Part shown: one piece after another, positions 14,774-20,636 of the stretch
Layout: each line of letters begins with the position of its first letter
Position numbering within the stretch: the stretch's first letter is position 1
From: Desulfovibrio legallii
GTDB taxonomy: Bacteria; Desulfobacterota; Desulfovibrionia; Desulfovibrionales; Desulfovibrionaceae
Assembly (NCBI RefSeq): GCF_900102485.1
Contig: NZ_FNBX01000025.1
Location: 1 to 20,636, forward strand
Direction of reading: 5' to 3'
Length of the DNA stretch: 20,636 nucleotides
Notes under the pieces: model-generated
Database searches by the model: none
Seen by the model: only the letters and a program-made list of their open reading frames with translations
Told to the model about the DNA's origin: nothing
Translations under genes and position numbers: made by a program

Positions 14774-15217
14774 CTAGGCTTGTTCTGAAAATAATTCAGG
14801 GTGGGCTTGGGGAAGGTTGCCCACAAAGTCGGCTATCTCATCACGTACTCGTCGGTAGTATGTCAAAGCCTCTTCCTCGGTTTTGGCGTTTTTCGCCAGT
14901 CTTGGCGGATCGTCAAATCCGTGATGCTCAATTTTTGCTCCACCGGGAAAATAAGGGCAATTTTCCGCCGCGTCTCCGCAGAGCGTAACGACCAGATCAA
15001 AATCGACGGGCGGCAAATCCAGGAGACTTTTGGGGAGGTACGTGGAAATCATTATCCCCTTTTCCGCCATAGCCTGTACGGCCAAGTAGTCCACTTCACG
15101 GGCCGGAGCAGACCCCGCCGAGTGAACTTGCAATTGTGGCCACAGCTTCCGCGTCCAGCCTTCGGCCATTTGACTGCGACAGGAATTACCCGTGCAGAGG
15201 AAAAGAATTGTCTTCAT
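14774..15217 (-). CDS. arsC: Arsenate reductase, thioredoxin-coupled (low-molecular-weight phosphatase type)
   Basis: Reduces arsenate to arsenite in the cytoplasm. 147 residues. The P-loop CX5R is C8-TGNSC-R14 in ILFLCTGNSCRSQMAEGW, and the two further catalytic cysteines are C80 and C87 in VTLCGDAAENCPYFPG; the spacing equals that of Staphylococcus pI258 ArsC (C10, C82, C89), placing it in the thioredoxin-dependent group rather than the glutaredoxin one. HHGFDDPPRLAKN carries the catalytic Asp of the family. CGGAG lies 7 bases before the ATG. It begins a second cluster after a 175-base gap following arsM, with a possible ArsR site and own promoter in the gap, so it may be separately expressed. 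Confidence 0.94.
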   Translation of the reverse strand: MKTILFLCTGNSCRSQMAEGWTRKLWPQLQVHSAGSAPAREVDYLAVQAMAEKGIMISTYLPKSLLDLPPVDFDLVVTLCGDAAENCPYFPGGAKIEHHGFDDPPRLAKNAKTEEEALTYYRRVRDEIADFVGNLPQAHPELFSEQA

Positions 15218-15252
15218 GATGACTCCGTAGATAAAGTCTATTATTTGTTATT

Positions 15253-15277
15253 TGGCAATATAGCAATATATATGCCA
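15253..15277 (-). promoter_or_regulatory. Possible ArsR-type operator and promoter before arsC
   Basis: TGGCA at 15253-15257 and TGCCA at 15273-15277 face each other across 15 bases in a very AT-rich stretch. On the minus strand TTTAAG and TATATT, 17 bases apart, could serve as weak -35 and -10 elements within it. The same half-sites occur 4 bases apart before arsP (18839-18858); the difference of 11 bases is about one helical turn. Regulator assignment is inference. Confidence 0.4.
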
Positions 15278-15314
15278 CTATAACATGCTTAAAATATTAT
15301 ATTTATGTTTCACC

Positions 15315-15369
15315 CTTCTGTATCATTTTTAACCATCTCTGTGTCGGTTGGATGAAAATGATACAGAAG
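15315..15369 (-). repeat. Perfect 15-bp inverted repeat downstream of arsM
   Basis: CTTCTGTATCATTTT (15315-15329) and AAAATGATACAGAAG (15355-15369) match fully, with inner CATC/GATG pairing in the 25-base loop. It begins 24 bases after the arsM stop on the minus strand. No T run follows, so it is either a factor-dependent terminator or mRNA 3' end, or a binding site. It separates the arsR-to-arsM cluster from arsC onward. Confidence 0.65.
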
Positions 15370-15392
15370 AGCATCGTGCAACTTCAAACAGG

Positions 15393-16238
15393 CTATGGTT
15401 TTTGCGCGGAAACGATGGCGCTGGTCATAACATCGTGGAGCGTCTTTTCCGGGGGAAGCGATTGACGGATTTTCGCGTACAGAGGATCGTCGCCCGATTC
15501 CATAGCTTCGATGTAGCCGGACTTCTTATCCAAAGAGATATGAATAAAGCCGCATTCCTTAAGAATGTTTTTCGTTTCTTCCAAGAGAATGGCCCCGGAT
15601 ATGCAACCGACCAGGGCCGCAACGGAATCCATCACGTTTTCCGGGAGTTCTTCCAGCAGCACAATATCAGATACGGAAACCTTGCCGCCGGACCGCAACA
15701 CACGGAAAATTTCCTTCCAGACTTGCGGCTTGTCGGGGGAAAGGTTGATTACGCAATTTGACAGAACCACATCCACGGAGTTGTCGGCCACCGGCAAATG
15801 TTCGATTTCACCCAAGCGAAACTCGACGTTATCAAGACCGGAATGTTCCCGATACCATACGCAGGCGTTCCGCGCCTTGTGAAGCATTTCCGCCGTCATA
15901 TCCACGCCGATGACCCGGCCGGATTTCCCGACTCGCGGGCCTGCCTGAAACACATCGAAGCCGCCGCCCGATCCCAGGTCCAGAACCACGTCCCCTTCTT
16001 TCAGAGAGGCCAGGGCCAAGGGATTGCCGCAGGAAAGGCCCATATTGACGCCTTCCGGCAAGTCGTTAATGTCGTCTTCCGAATATCCCAGACTTGCGGC
16101 CAAGGTTCCCGCATTGGCGCTTGAGCAACAGCCTTGCCCACTTCCACAACATGATTGCGTGGAACCCAAAGCGATACCGGCATAACCTTGGCGGACTTTC
16201 GCCCGCATTTCTTCTTTTTGGGTACTATCCATCGTCAT
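15393..16238 (-). CDS. arsM: Arsenite S-adenosylmethionine methyltransferase
   Basis: Methylates arsenite to mono- and dimethylated forms in the cytoplasm. 281 residues. The SAM-binding fold shows motif I VVLDLGSGGGFDVFQAG (84-100), motif II VIGVDMTAEML and NVEFRLGEIEHLPV. The arsenic-binding cysteines C70 (MGLSCGNP), C162 (SNCVINL) and C212 (GCISGA) are all present; the C162-C212 spacing of 50 equals that of characterised ArsM (C174, C224). An N-terminal pair CCGSGQGCC (30-38) is also family-typical. Two starts are possible: ATG at 16238 or at 16232; AGGAAG is better spaced for the second. It starts 6 bases after the acr3 stop, so they are tightly coupled. ArsM acting on arsenite competes with Acr3 for the same substrate. 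Confidence 0.94.
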   Translation of the reverse strand: MTMDSTQKEEMRAKVRQGYAGIALGSTQSCCGSGQGCCSSANAGTLAASLGYSEDDINDLPEGVNMGLSCGNPLALASLKEGDVVLDLGSGGGFDVFQAGPRVGKSGRVIGVDMTAEMLHKARNACVWYREHSGLDNVEFRLGEIEHLPVADNSVDVVLSNCVINLSPDKPQVWKEIFRVLRSGGKVSVSDIVLLEELPENVMDSVAALVGCISGAILLEETKNILKECGFIHISLDKKSGYIEAMESGDDPLYAKIRQSLPPEKTLHDVMTSAIVSAQKP

Positions 16239-16244
16239 TGCTTC

Positions 16245-17291
16245 CTATGACGCATACCAGCGTCTTTTGATCCATAAGGACACATTGACCAGCCCGATCA
16301 GCACCGGCACTTCCACCAGCGGGCCGATAACGGCCACAAACGCCTGCCCGGAGTTCAAGCCGAACACCGCGATAGCCACGGCAATGGCAAGCTCGAAATT
16401 GTTGGAAGCCGCTGTAAAAGAGAGTGTTGCCGACTGTTCGTAATTGGCTCCGGCCTTCCAGGAAAGATAAAAGGATAACAGAAACATGAAAATGAAATAC
16501 ACGAGCAACGGAATGGCCACCCGGAGCACGTCAAACGGCAGTTGCACAATGTAATCCCCTTTGAGGGAGAACATCACCAGAATGGTGAACAGCAACGCGC
16601 GTAACGCCCACGGGCTGACGCGGGGGATAAAAATATTTTCGTACCAGTCCAGTCCCTTGACCTTAAGTCCATAAAGCCGGGAAAGAATCCCGCCCAGGAA
16701 CGGAATGCCGAGATAAATAAAAACGCTCTCGGCTATCTGCCCCATGCTTATATCCACTACAGCGCCTGACATGCCGAGCCATCCGGGCAACACTGTAATG
16801 AATACATAAGCGTACACAGAGAAGAACAGCACCTGAAAAATGGAATTGAACGCCACCAAACCGGCGCAGTATTCACGGTCCCCGCCCGCAAGGTCGTTCC
16901 AGATAATCACCATTGCTATGCAACGGGCCAGCCCGATGAGGATAAGCCCTATCATATATTCCTGATGACCGGAAAGAAACGTCACGGCCAGCAGAAACAT
17001 AAGAGCGGGACCGATGATCCAGTTTTGCGTCAAAGACAGCAGAAGAATTTTTTTATTTCTGAAAACCTTGCCGAGTTCTTCATATTTCACCTTCGCCAAG
17101 GGCGGGTACATCATGACGATAAGCCCGATAGCGATAGGAATGTTTGTGGTGCCGACCTGGAAAAAGTTGATCACACTTCTGACGCCCGGCGCGGCCCATC
17201 CGAGCATCACACCTATAAACATGGCGAAAAATATCCACAGCGTCAGATAGCGATCCAGAAAAGATAACTTTTGTAAGGTGGATTGGCTCAT
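16245..17291 (-). CDS. acr3: Arsenite efflux permease Acr3
   Basis: Extrudes arsenite through the inner membrane using the proton gradient. 348 residues with about ten membrane segments, normal for the family. Signature blocks are present: [48 protein letters not shown] with the conserved Cys in transmembrane helix 4, [16 protein letters not shown] and [13 protein letters not shown] with the conserved Glu. I chose the ATG at 17291 because GGAGGGGAG lies 4-5 bases before it and the homologous part starts here; the open frame extends 51 codons further, into the preceding gene. The gene before it ends 49 bases upstream with a 10-bp stem-loop in the gap, and arsM follows closely. Confidence 0.95.
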   Translation of the reverse strand: MSQSTLQKLSFLDRYLTLWIFFAMFIGVMLGWAAPGVRSVINFFQVGTTNIPIAIGLIVMMYPPLAKVKYEELGKVFRNKKILLLSLTQNWIIGPALMFLLAVTFLSGHQEYMIGLILIGLARCIAMVIIWNDLAGGDREYCAGLVAFNSIFQVLFFSVYAYVFITVLPGWLGMSGAVVDISMGQIAESVFIYLGIPFLGGILSRLYGLKVKGLDWYENIFIPRVSPWALRALLFTILVMFSLKGDYIVQLPFDVLRVAIPLLVYFIFMFLLSFYLSWKAGANYEQSATLSFTAASNNFELAIAVAIAVFGLNSGQAFVAVIGPLVEVPVLIGLVNVSLWIKRRWYAS

Positions 17292-17310
17292 ACTCCCCTC
17301 CAATGGCAAT

Positions 17311-17335
17311 AACGGGGCGGGTACACCGCCCCGTT
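17311..17335 (-). repeat. Intercistronic stem-loop before acr3
   Basis: AACGGGGCGG (17311-17320) and CCGCCCCGTT (17326-17335) pair perfectly with a 5-base loop. It starts 5 bases after the stop of the small thioredoxin-like gene. On the minus strand it is followed by ATTGCC, not a T run, so partial termination or mRNA processing is more likely than full termination. Confidence 0.6.
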
Positions 17336-17340
17336 CACGG

Positions 17341-17634
17341 TTAGCACTTGCCGCCGCAACAGCAGCCGGTGGAAGTCGAATGAGCGGAAGCATGAGCGTC
17401 CGGCGTAGCGATCCAACCCATGACTTCGGACTTGGAAGGCACACGGCCAGTACACATGACGTTGTTGTCGATGACCACGGCGGGCGTGGACATAACGCCG
17501 AGCGCCATCATTTCTTTCAGGTCCGTGACCTTTTCAACCGTGGCGGCACTTCCCGCATCCTGCACGGCGGCATTGACGACGTTTTCCGCTTCTTTGCACT
17601 TGGCGCAACCGGGACCGAGAACTTTGATCAACAT
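17341..17634 (-). CDS. Small thioredoxin-like protein (TM0996 type) with Cys-rich tail
   Basis: 97 residues, cytoplasmic. The minimal thioredoxin fold of the 'redox-active disulfide protein' family is visible: [20 protein letters not shown] with C10-x-x-C13, then [19 protein letters not shown] with the cis-proline. After the usual end of the fold (near residue 78) there is an extra His/Ser/Thr stretch ending in GCCCGGKC (C91, C92, C93, C97), which looks like a soft-metal or arsenite ligand site. AGAGGG precedes the ATG by 6 bases. It lies 16 bases after the ArsP-type permease gene and before acr3; genes of this kind often accompany such permeases. It may hand over or reduce arsenic species; this is inference. 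Confidence 0.85.
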   Translation of the reverse strand: MLIKVLGPGCAKCKEAENVVNAAVQDAGSAATVEKVTDLKEMMALGVMSTPAVVIDNNVMCTGRVPSKSEVMGWIATPDAHASAHSTSTGCCCGGKC

Positions 17635-17650
17635 GACGACCCTCTTTCGG

Positions 17651-18814
17651 CTAAAAGATTTGTGTTTGGAGGATATTGAACAGCCAGCCCACTACCGTGA
17701 ATATAACCAGCAACATGCCCAAGAAGAGGGCCAAAAGCTTCCAGCGCATGACCTGTTTGAGCATGAGCACTTCCGGCAGACTCGCCGCTACCGTGCTCAT
17801 GCAGAAGGCCAGCGTCGTGCCCAGAGGCAGTCCCTTGAGCAGCAGGCTTTCCATAATCGGAATAATACCCGTGACATTGGTATACAGCGGAATGCCGATA
17901 GCCACGGCCACCGGGACGGACCACCATTGACCGGCTCCCAGGTTTTCCGTGAACCATTCCTGCGGCACATAGCCATGAAGTAACGCGCCAAGGCCCACGC
18001 CGATGATGACCCACAGCCAGACCTTTTTGAAAATACTGCTCGTTTCAGAGTAGGCGAACGCATGGCGTTCCATGAGGCCCATCTTGGGAGCTTCGCCCGC
18101 TTCCACAGCGGCTTCTCTGGTGGACGCATTCTTCATGGCGTCCAGCAAAAAGGGTTGCAGCCAACGTTCCGCACGGAGCGCGTCCATGATGATCCCGCCC
18201 ACAATGCCCGCAAACATGCCCACCACCACATAAATGATCGTAAACTTCCAACCCAGCAGTCCCCACAGCAGGACCACGGCGATTTCATTGATTAACGGCG
18301 AGGTGATGAGAAAGGACATAGTTATGCCCAAGGGAATACGGGCCGTGGTGAACCCCAGGAACAAAGGAATGCTGGAACAGGAACAGAACGGCGTGATAGC
18401 CCCGAAGCCCGCGCCTAAAAAGTAGCCGATTCCCCGGCCTTTTCCCGCCAAATAGTCCCGGACCCGTTCAACGTGCATCGCGGCCCGCAGCCAGCCGATG
18501 ACGTAAACCATAAGAACGAGCAACAAGAGAATCTTTGCCGTGTCATAGAAAAAGAACTCGACGGAATCCCCCAATGGAGTGCCTTTGTCGATGGAAAAAA
18601 GATCATAGGTCAGCCATTGCGAAAGCGGCACAATGACGGAATAGACCGCACTCCACAGCACCAGAGCAGCAATGCCGATCCCGAAATATCGCGTCTTGTT
18701 CACTTGCGACGGGATGGAAGGGGATTGCGGCGCTTCGGACTTTTGACAAGCGCACTGAACCGAGGGAGGTAAAACCTGTTTTTCTTCTGGTACGCCCGCA
18801 CAGCATTTTGACAT
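17651..18814 (-). CDS. arsP: ArsP-type permease (DUF318 family), probable organoarsenical exporter
   Basis: 387 residues with about eight or more membrane segments. The family signature FGAITPFCSCSSIPLFLGF (C144, C146) and SFLITSPLINEIAVVLLWGLLG are clear, as is the second-half repeat IGIPLYTNVTGIIPIMESLL. Characterised ArsP exports trivalent methyl- and aromatic arsenicals; members of the family also handle other substrates, so this role is inferred from the arsM and arsR context. The N-terminus adds a Cys-rich cytoplasmic stretch (C4, C5, C21, C23). GAGGTT lies 7-8 bases before the ATG. It follows arsR by 59 bases, with a perfect dyad in the gap suggesting separate control. Confidence 0.85.
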   Translation of the reverse strand: MSKCCAGVPEEKQVLPPSVQCACQKSEAPQSPSIPSQVNKTRYFGIGIAALVLWSAVYSVIVPLSQWLTYDLFSIDKGTPLGDSVEFFFYDTAKILLLLVLMVYVIGWLRAAMHVERVRDYLAGKGRGIGYFLGAGFGAITPFCSCSSIPLFLGFTTARIPLGITMSFLITSPLINEIAVVLLWGLLGWKFTIIYVVVGMFAGIVGGIIMDALRAERWLQPFLLDAMKNASTREAAVEAGEAPKMGLMERHAFAYSETSSIFKKVWLWVIIGVGLGALLHGYVPQEWFTENLGAGQWWSVPVAVAIGIPLYTNVTGIIPIMESLLLKGLPLGTTLAFCMSTVAASLPEVLMLKQVMRWKLLALFLGMLLVIFTVVGWLFNILQTQIF

Positions 18815-18838
18815 CTTGCTAACCTCTTAAATTTTCTT

Positions 18839-18858
18839 TATTGGCAAAATTGCCAATA
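18839..18858. promoter_or_regulatory. Perfect dyad TATTGGCAA-AA-TTGCCAATA, probable ArsR operator before arsP
   Basis: Nine-base arms with a 2-base centre, in the 59-base gap between the arsR stop and the arsP start. The short centre argues for a protein-binding DNA site rather than an RNA hairpin. The TGGCA/TGCCA halves recur before arsC. ArsR itself is the natural candidate for binding. Confidence 0.65.
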
Positions 18859-18873
18859 TTACGAGTAAAAAAA

Positions 18874-19197
18874 TTACCCTTTGTTCAGCATGTCCATTTG
18901 CGAAAGGACACGCTTTTCCACGATTTCTCCGGTGCAGGACAGAAAGGTGTCCAGACAACAGAGAGCAAGGCGGTAATAGATGTTTGTCCCTCTTTTTTCA
19001 GTGAAAACCACCCCCGCTTCCCGGAGTACGGAGAGATGCTTGGAAACAGTGGACATATCGTCCCCTACCAGAGCTTGCAGATCGCAGACGCACTTTTCAC
19101 CGTCTCGCAGGGCATCCACCATGAGCAGGCGGCTCGGATGACCAAGCGCCTTAAAAATCTTGGCTTGTTCCGAGATATACTTTTTGTACCGGTCCAT
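18874..19197 (-). CDS. arsR: ArsR-family arsenic-responsive repressor
   Basis: 107 residues. Winged-helix ArsR/SmtB fold: IFKALGHPSRLLMVDAL (14-30), the sensor stretch EKCVCDLQALVG (C36, C38), recognition helix MSTVSKHLSVLREAGVV (48-64) and wing FTEKRGTNIYYRL. C36-x-C38 corresponds to the ELCVCDL arsenite site of classical ArsR; extra cysteines C80, C81 and C88 (ALCCLDTFLSC) could add ligands, as in ArsR variants binding near the C-terminal helix. In family terms it represses the operon until As(III) or methylated As(III) binds. AAGGATG precedes the ATG by about 5 bases. It is the first gene of the arsenic operon, and its promoter is overlapped by a dyad. Confidence 0.94.
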   Translation of the reverse strand: MDRYKKYISEQAKIFKALGHPSRLLMVDALRDGEKCVCDLQALVGDDMSTVSKHLSVLREAGVVFTEKRGTNIYYRLALCCLDTFLSCTGEIVEKRVLSQMDMLNKG

Positions 19198-19208
19198 GTT
19201 TTCATCCT

Positions 19209-19249
19209 TGGCTTTTCAGCAAAATAGCCACTTGAATTTCTCTTGTCAA
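19209..19249 (-). promoter_or_regulatory. arsR promoter with overlapping operator-like dyad
   Basis: On the minus strand TTGACA (19249-19244) and TATTTT (19226-19221) are 17 bases apart, a near-consensus sigma70 promoter; the start would be near 19214, about 17 bases before the ATG. TGGCT (19209-19213) and AGCCA (19226-19230) form an inverted pair across the -10 region, well placed for repression. Confidence 0.75.
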
Positions 19250-19455
19250 GATTGAAAACCATCATTGCTCAATTTCGCCATTGTCTTGTACGGCAAACGG
19301 AAAACAGGGATTGAGTATAAGAATGTAGTTGCATTAATTAGATATGCTATATCGTATATATGGCAAAAGCTGTCTTACCCGGCTTGACTTATGTTGCATA
19401 ATTCAGGACAAGAAGACAGTGGAATAGTTCTCTGTTTCACTTTTTTTAGAAAGTA

Positions 19456-19477
19456 TATTTGGTAAAAATGCCAAATA
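19456..19477. promoter_or_regulatory. Dyad TATTTGG-N8-CCAAATA upstream of the arsenic operon
   Basis: Seven-base perfect arms at 19456-19462 and 19471-19477 in AT-rich DNA about 260 bases upstream of arsR. The right part reads ATGCCAAATAGCCAAT, two near copies of the half-site found before arsP and arsC. It could be a distal operator, or belong to a promoter firing rightward. Confidence 0.35.
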
Positions 19478-19485
19478 GCCAATAA

Positions 19486-19713
19486 ATTAAGAGGAATTTC
19501 TTCATAAATCGGGCGCTCGTTTGTGAAGAGCGCGGGGACTCTTTCCCGGCCGGGCCGGGCTGTTGCCCGCGAACCACGGAACAATGGCAAACTGAGGACG
19601 TACATCTTCGACGCACAACCCTGGTTGATGTTCGGAAGATTTACAGCGCTTTCAGCGACGGCTGCAATCTGACAGTCAACCCGGAGTATGCCTACCGGCC
19701 GGATCGAGGGTAA
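19486..19713 (+). pseudogene. Possible 3' fragment of a broken gene
   Basis: A frame open from the TAA at 19483-19485 to the TAA at 19711-19713 has no ATG, GTG or TTG start. Its last 45 codons read like a real protein end (TTEQWQTEDVHLRR, then LVDVRKIYSAFSDGCNLTV and NPEYAYRPDRG), whereas the first part is Gly/Pro/Cys-rich. This suggests the tail of a gene whose front has been lost, perhaps at the composition change near 19500. I do not recognise the family. Confidence 0.3.
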
Positions 19714-19748
19714 GCCAGCGGACTGCCGAAACTCATGGGAGAGAAATT

Positions 19749-19961
19749 ATGAACTCTGCCGAACAGCGGTCGATCCGGGAATTTGAAGAAAAAGCCAAAG
19801 AACTTGTCAGCTTGATGTATGCTATGACAGAGGCGGAGCTTGAAAAAGTCCGCGTCCCCGACCTGTCGAATCCGTCAACGCGGAAGCATAAGGCGCTTAT
19901 TGTGGCCGCACTTACGGTGGACAAGGCCATTATGGCATTCATCGCCACCTTTGAACTGTAG
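19749..19961 (+). CDS. Small hypothetical protein, 70 residues
   Basis: MNSAEQRSIREFEEKAKEL opens a protein that looks fully helical: one charged helix (about 3-38, including SLMYAMTEAELEKVRV), a short loop (PDLSNPSTRKH) and a second hydrophobic helix (KALIVAALTVDKAIMAFIATFEL). No known motif; the layout is that of a small helical hairpin, possibly a dimer or an accessory of a larger system. GGGAGAG lies 6-7 bases before the ATG, supporting real translation. A strong stem-loop with a T run begins 7 bases after the stop. It stands alone between the possible gene fragment and a stretch without genes. Confidence 0.6.
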   Translation: MNSAEQRSIREFEEKAKELVSLMYAMTEAELEKVRVPDLSNPSTRKHKALIVAALTVDKAIMAFIATFEL

Positions 19962-19967
19962 CTTATG

Positions 19968-20007
19968 AAAGTGGCCCGCATTCCCTGTCGGAAAGCGGGC
20001 CACTTTT
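19968..20007 (+). terminator. Strong terminator after the small gene, with a competing hairpin
   Basis: AAAGTGGCCCGC (19968-19979) and GCGGGCCACTTT (19995-20006) pair perfectly over 12 bp with a 15-base loop and end in TTTT. The loop contains CCCTGTCGG (19983-19991), which is a perfect inverse of CCGACAGGG at 20009-20017; the two stems cannot both form easily. A third short stem TGCGCG-TGAA-CGCGCA follows at 20019-20034. Confidence 0.75.
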
Positions 20008-20400
20008 ACCGACAGGGGTGCGCGTGAACGCGCAAGGCCTGCGCCATCGTTAGCTTTCTTTCCCTTCCGTCTTGTGCAGCTTCGCCGGGCGTTCCGCCCG
20101 TACTCGCTTCCGCGCCGGACGGTCATTCCCGCTCATTCTGGCACGGGCCTTTCCCCTGTGCTTTCTTGTTTTCGCGTTGCCGTGTTTTGGAGCGGTTACC
20201 CGTGGGAGCTTCACTTGCTTGTGAAAGCCCTACGGAGCACCGCCATAAAGGTGGTCAACTCCAAAGGGAAAAACTCCCAGGAGTGGCGCAAAGGAAACTC
20301 AGAACATCATCACCGCGAATATGGTAACCGGGTAATCCTCCCAAAAAGAAGTAGCGTTTATGGGTAGAATTTCCGATACTGACCCGAACGGAGATTTTAC
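20008..20400. other. Unassigned stretch before the IS3 orfA
   Basis: After the terminator stems I find no supported gene. A plus-strand open frame (20074-20367) starts with GTG, has no ribosome binding site and no recognisable domain, though its second half (ALRSTAIKVVNSKGKNSQEW) is less biased than a random frame and could be an old coding remnant. The left terminal repeat of the IS3-type element should lie near 20320-20390 but could not be fixed without its right end. Confidence 0.3.
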
Positions 20401-20636
20401 ATGAAAGCGTCCAGATTTTCCGACAGCCAGATTTTGGGAATTTTGAGGCAGGCCGAGAATGGGATCCCCGTGACCGAGCTTTGCCGCGAACACGGCATAA
20501 GCAGCGCCACGTTTTATAAATGGCGGGCAAAATATGGCGGCATGGATGTTTCGCTCATGGCTCGGATGAAAGAGCTGGAGAAGGAAAATGCCCGCCTGAA
20601 AAAGATGTATGCCGAAACGCAACTCAAATATGAAGT
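20401..20636 (+). CDS. IS3-family transposase OrfA, cut by window edge
   Basis: Open frame of 78 codons running off the right edge. It starts MKASRFSDSQILGILRQAENG and continues VTELCREHGISSATFYKWRAKYGGM, the HTH (Tnp_1/HTH_8) of IS3-type OrfA, followed by a leucine-zipper-like helix MARMKELEKENARLKKMYAE. The 'KYGGM' and 'ELEKENARLKKMYAE' blocks point to the IS407/IS51-type subgroup (from memory). CGGAG lies about 8 bases before the ATG. OrfB, made by programmed frameshifting in this family, would lie beyond the window. Whether the insertion is complete cannot be seen. Confidence 0.88.
   Translation, partial: MKASRFSDSQILGILRQAENGIPVTELCREHGISSATFYKWRAKYGGMDVSLMARMKELEKENARLKKMYAETQLKYE

Larger units (their letters stand above)
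19198..19748. other. Intergenic stretch upstream of arsR and the small unknown gene
   Basis: About 550 bases. 19209-19249 is the arsR promoter. 19280-19490 is AT-rich, with a dyad TATTTGG-N8-CCAAATA at 19456-19477 that resembles the arsenic-operon sites but is spaced differently. From about 19500 the composition shifts to GC-rich; a possible gene end is described at 19486-19713. An open frame on the minus strand (19375-19605) has no ribosome binding site and is not supported. Confidence 0.4.

Noticed and set aside
20074..20367. 97-codon plus-strand open frame before the IS3 orfA
   Set aside because: GTG start without a ribosome binding site and no family recognised; kept only as a possible remnant.
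1..20636. CRISPR array
   Set aside because: No regularly spaced direct repeats were seen anywhere in the window.

Overview
The window looks like a Desulfovibrionaceae chromosome (high-GC delta-type proteobacterium, inferred from gene content and a tmRNA tag reading ANNDYDYAYAA) carrying an integrative mobilizable element inserted at the tmRNA gene, with arsenic-resistance cargo. No database search was possible; family names rest on motifs and remembered family features.

Chromosomal part (1-8285): the 5' end of an IS256-family transposase (minus strand, cut by the window edge), a 16S/23S-type pseudouridine synthase (minus), a 750 bp gene-free GC-rich stretch full of hairpins, then a plus-strand run of rdgC-like gene, an uncharacterised partner gene, DppB/DppC-type ABC permeases and recN. 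A second gene-free stretch and a hypothetical gene precede ssrA (tmRNA, 7906-8285).

Mobile element (8286 to beyond the right edge): it starts directly after the CCA end of ssrA. A terminator is followed by a P4-type tyrosine integrase whose 5' region carries six copies of a 10-bp TGGGGGTAAA motif. Next come an AlpA-type regulator whose ribosome binding site lies inside a perfect hairpin, a replication-initiator-like protein with a 15-bp perfect inverted repeat inside its coding sequence, an RP4-like oriT (10942-10999), a VirB1-like lytic transglycosylase, a TraJ/MobC-like accessory protein and an RP4 TraI-like MOBP relaxase. No type IV secretion genes are visible, so the element is probably mobilized by a helper.

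Arsenic cargo (13562-19197, all minus strand), in transcription order: arsR, arsP-type permease, a small Cys-tailed thioredoxin-like protein, acr3, arsM, then after a 175 bp gap with an inverted repeat, arsC (thioredoxin-coupled type), an exported thioredoxin and a CcdA-like thiol transporter. Together these can reduce arsenate, extrude arsenite, methylate arsenite and probably export the trivalent methylated product. A sigma70-like promoter overlapped by a dyad lies upstream of arsR, and related TGGCA/TGCCA dyads lie before arsP and arsC.

Right end (19198-20636): an AT-rich regulatory stretch, a possible broken gene end, a 70-residue unknown protein followed by a strong terminator with a competing alternative hairpin, an unassigned 400 bp stretch, and the 5' part of an IS3-family orfA. 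The right attachment site is not in the window.
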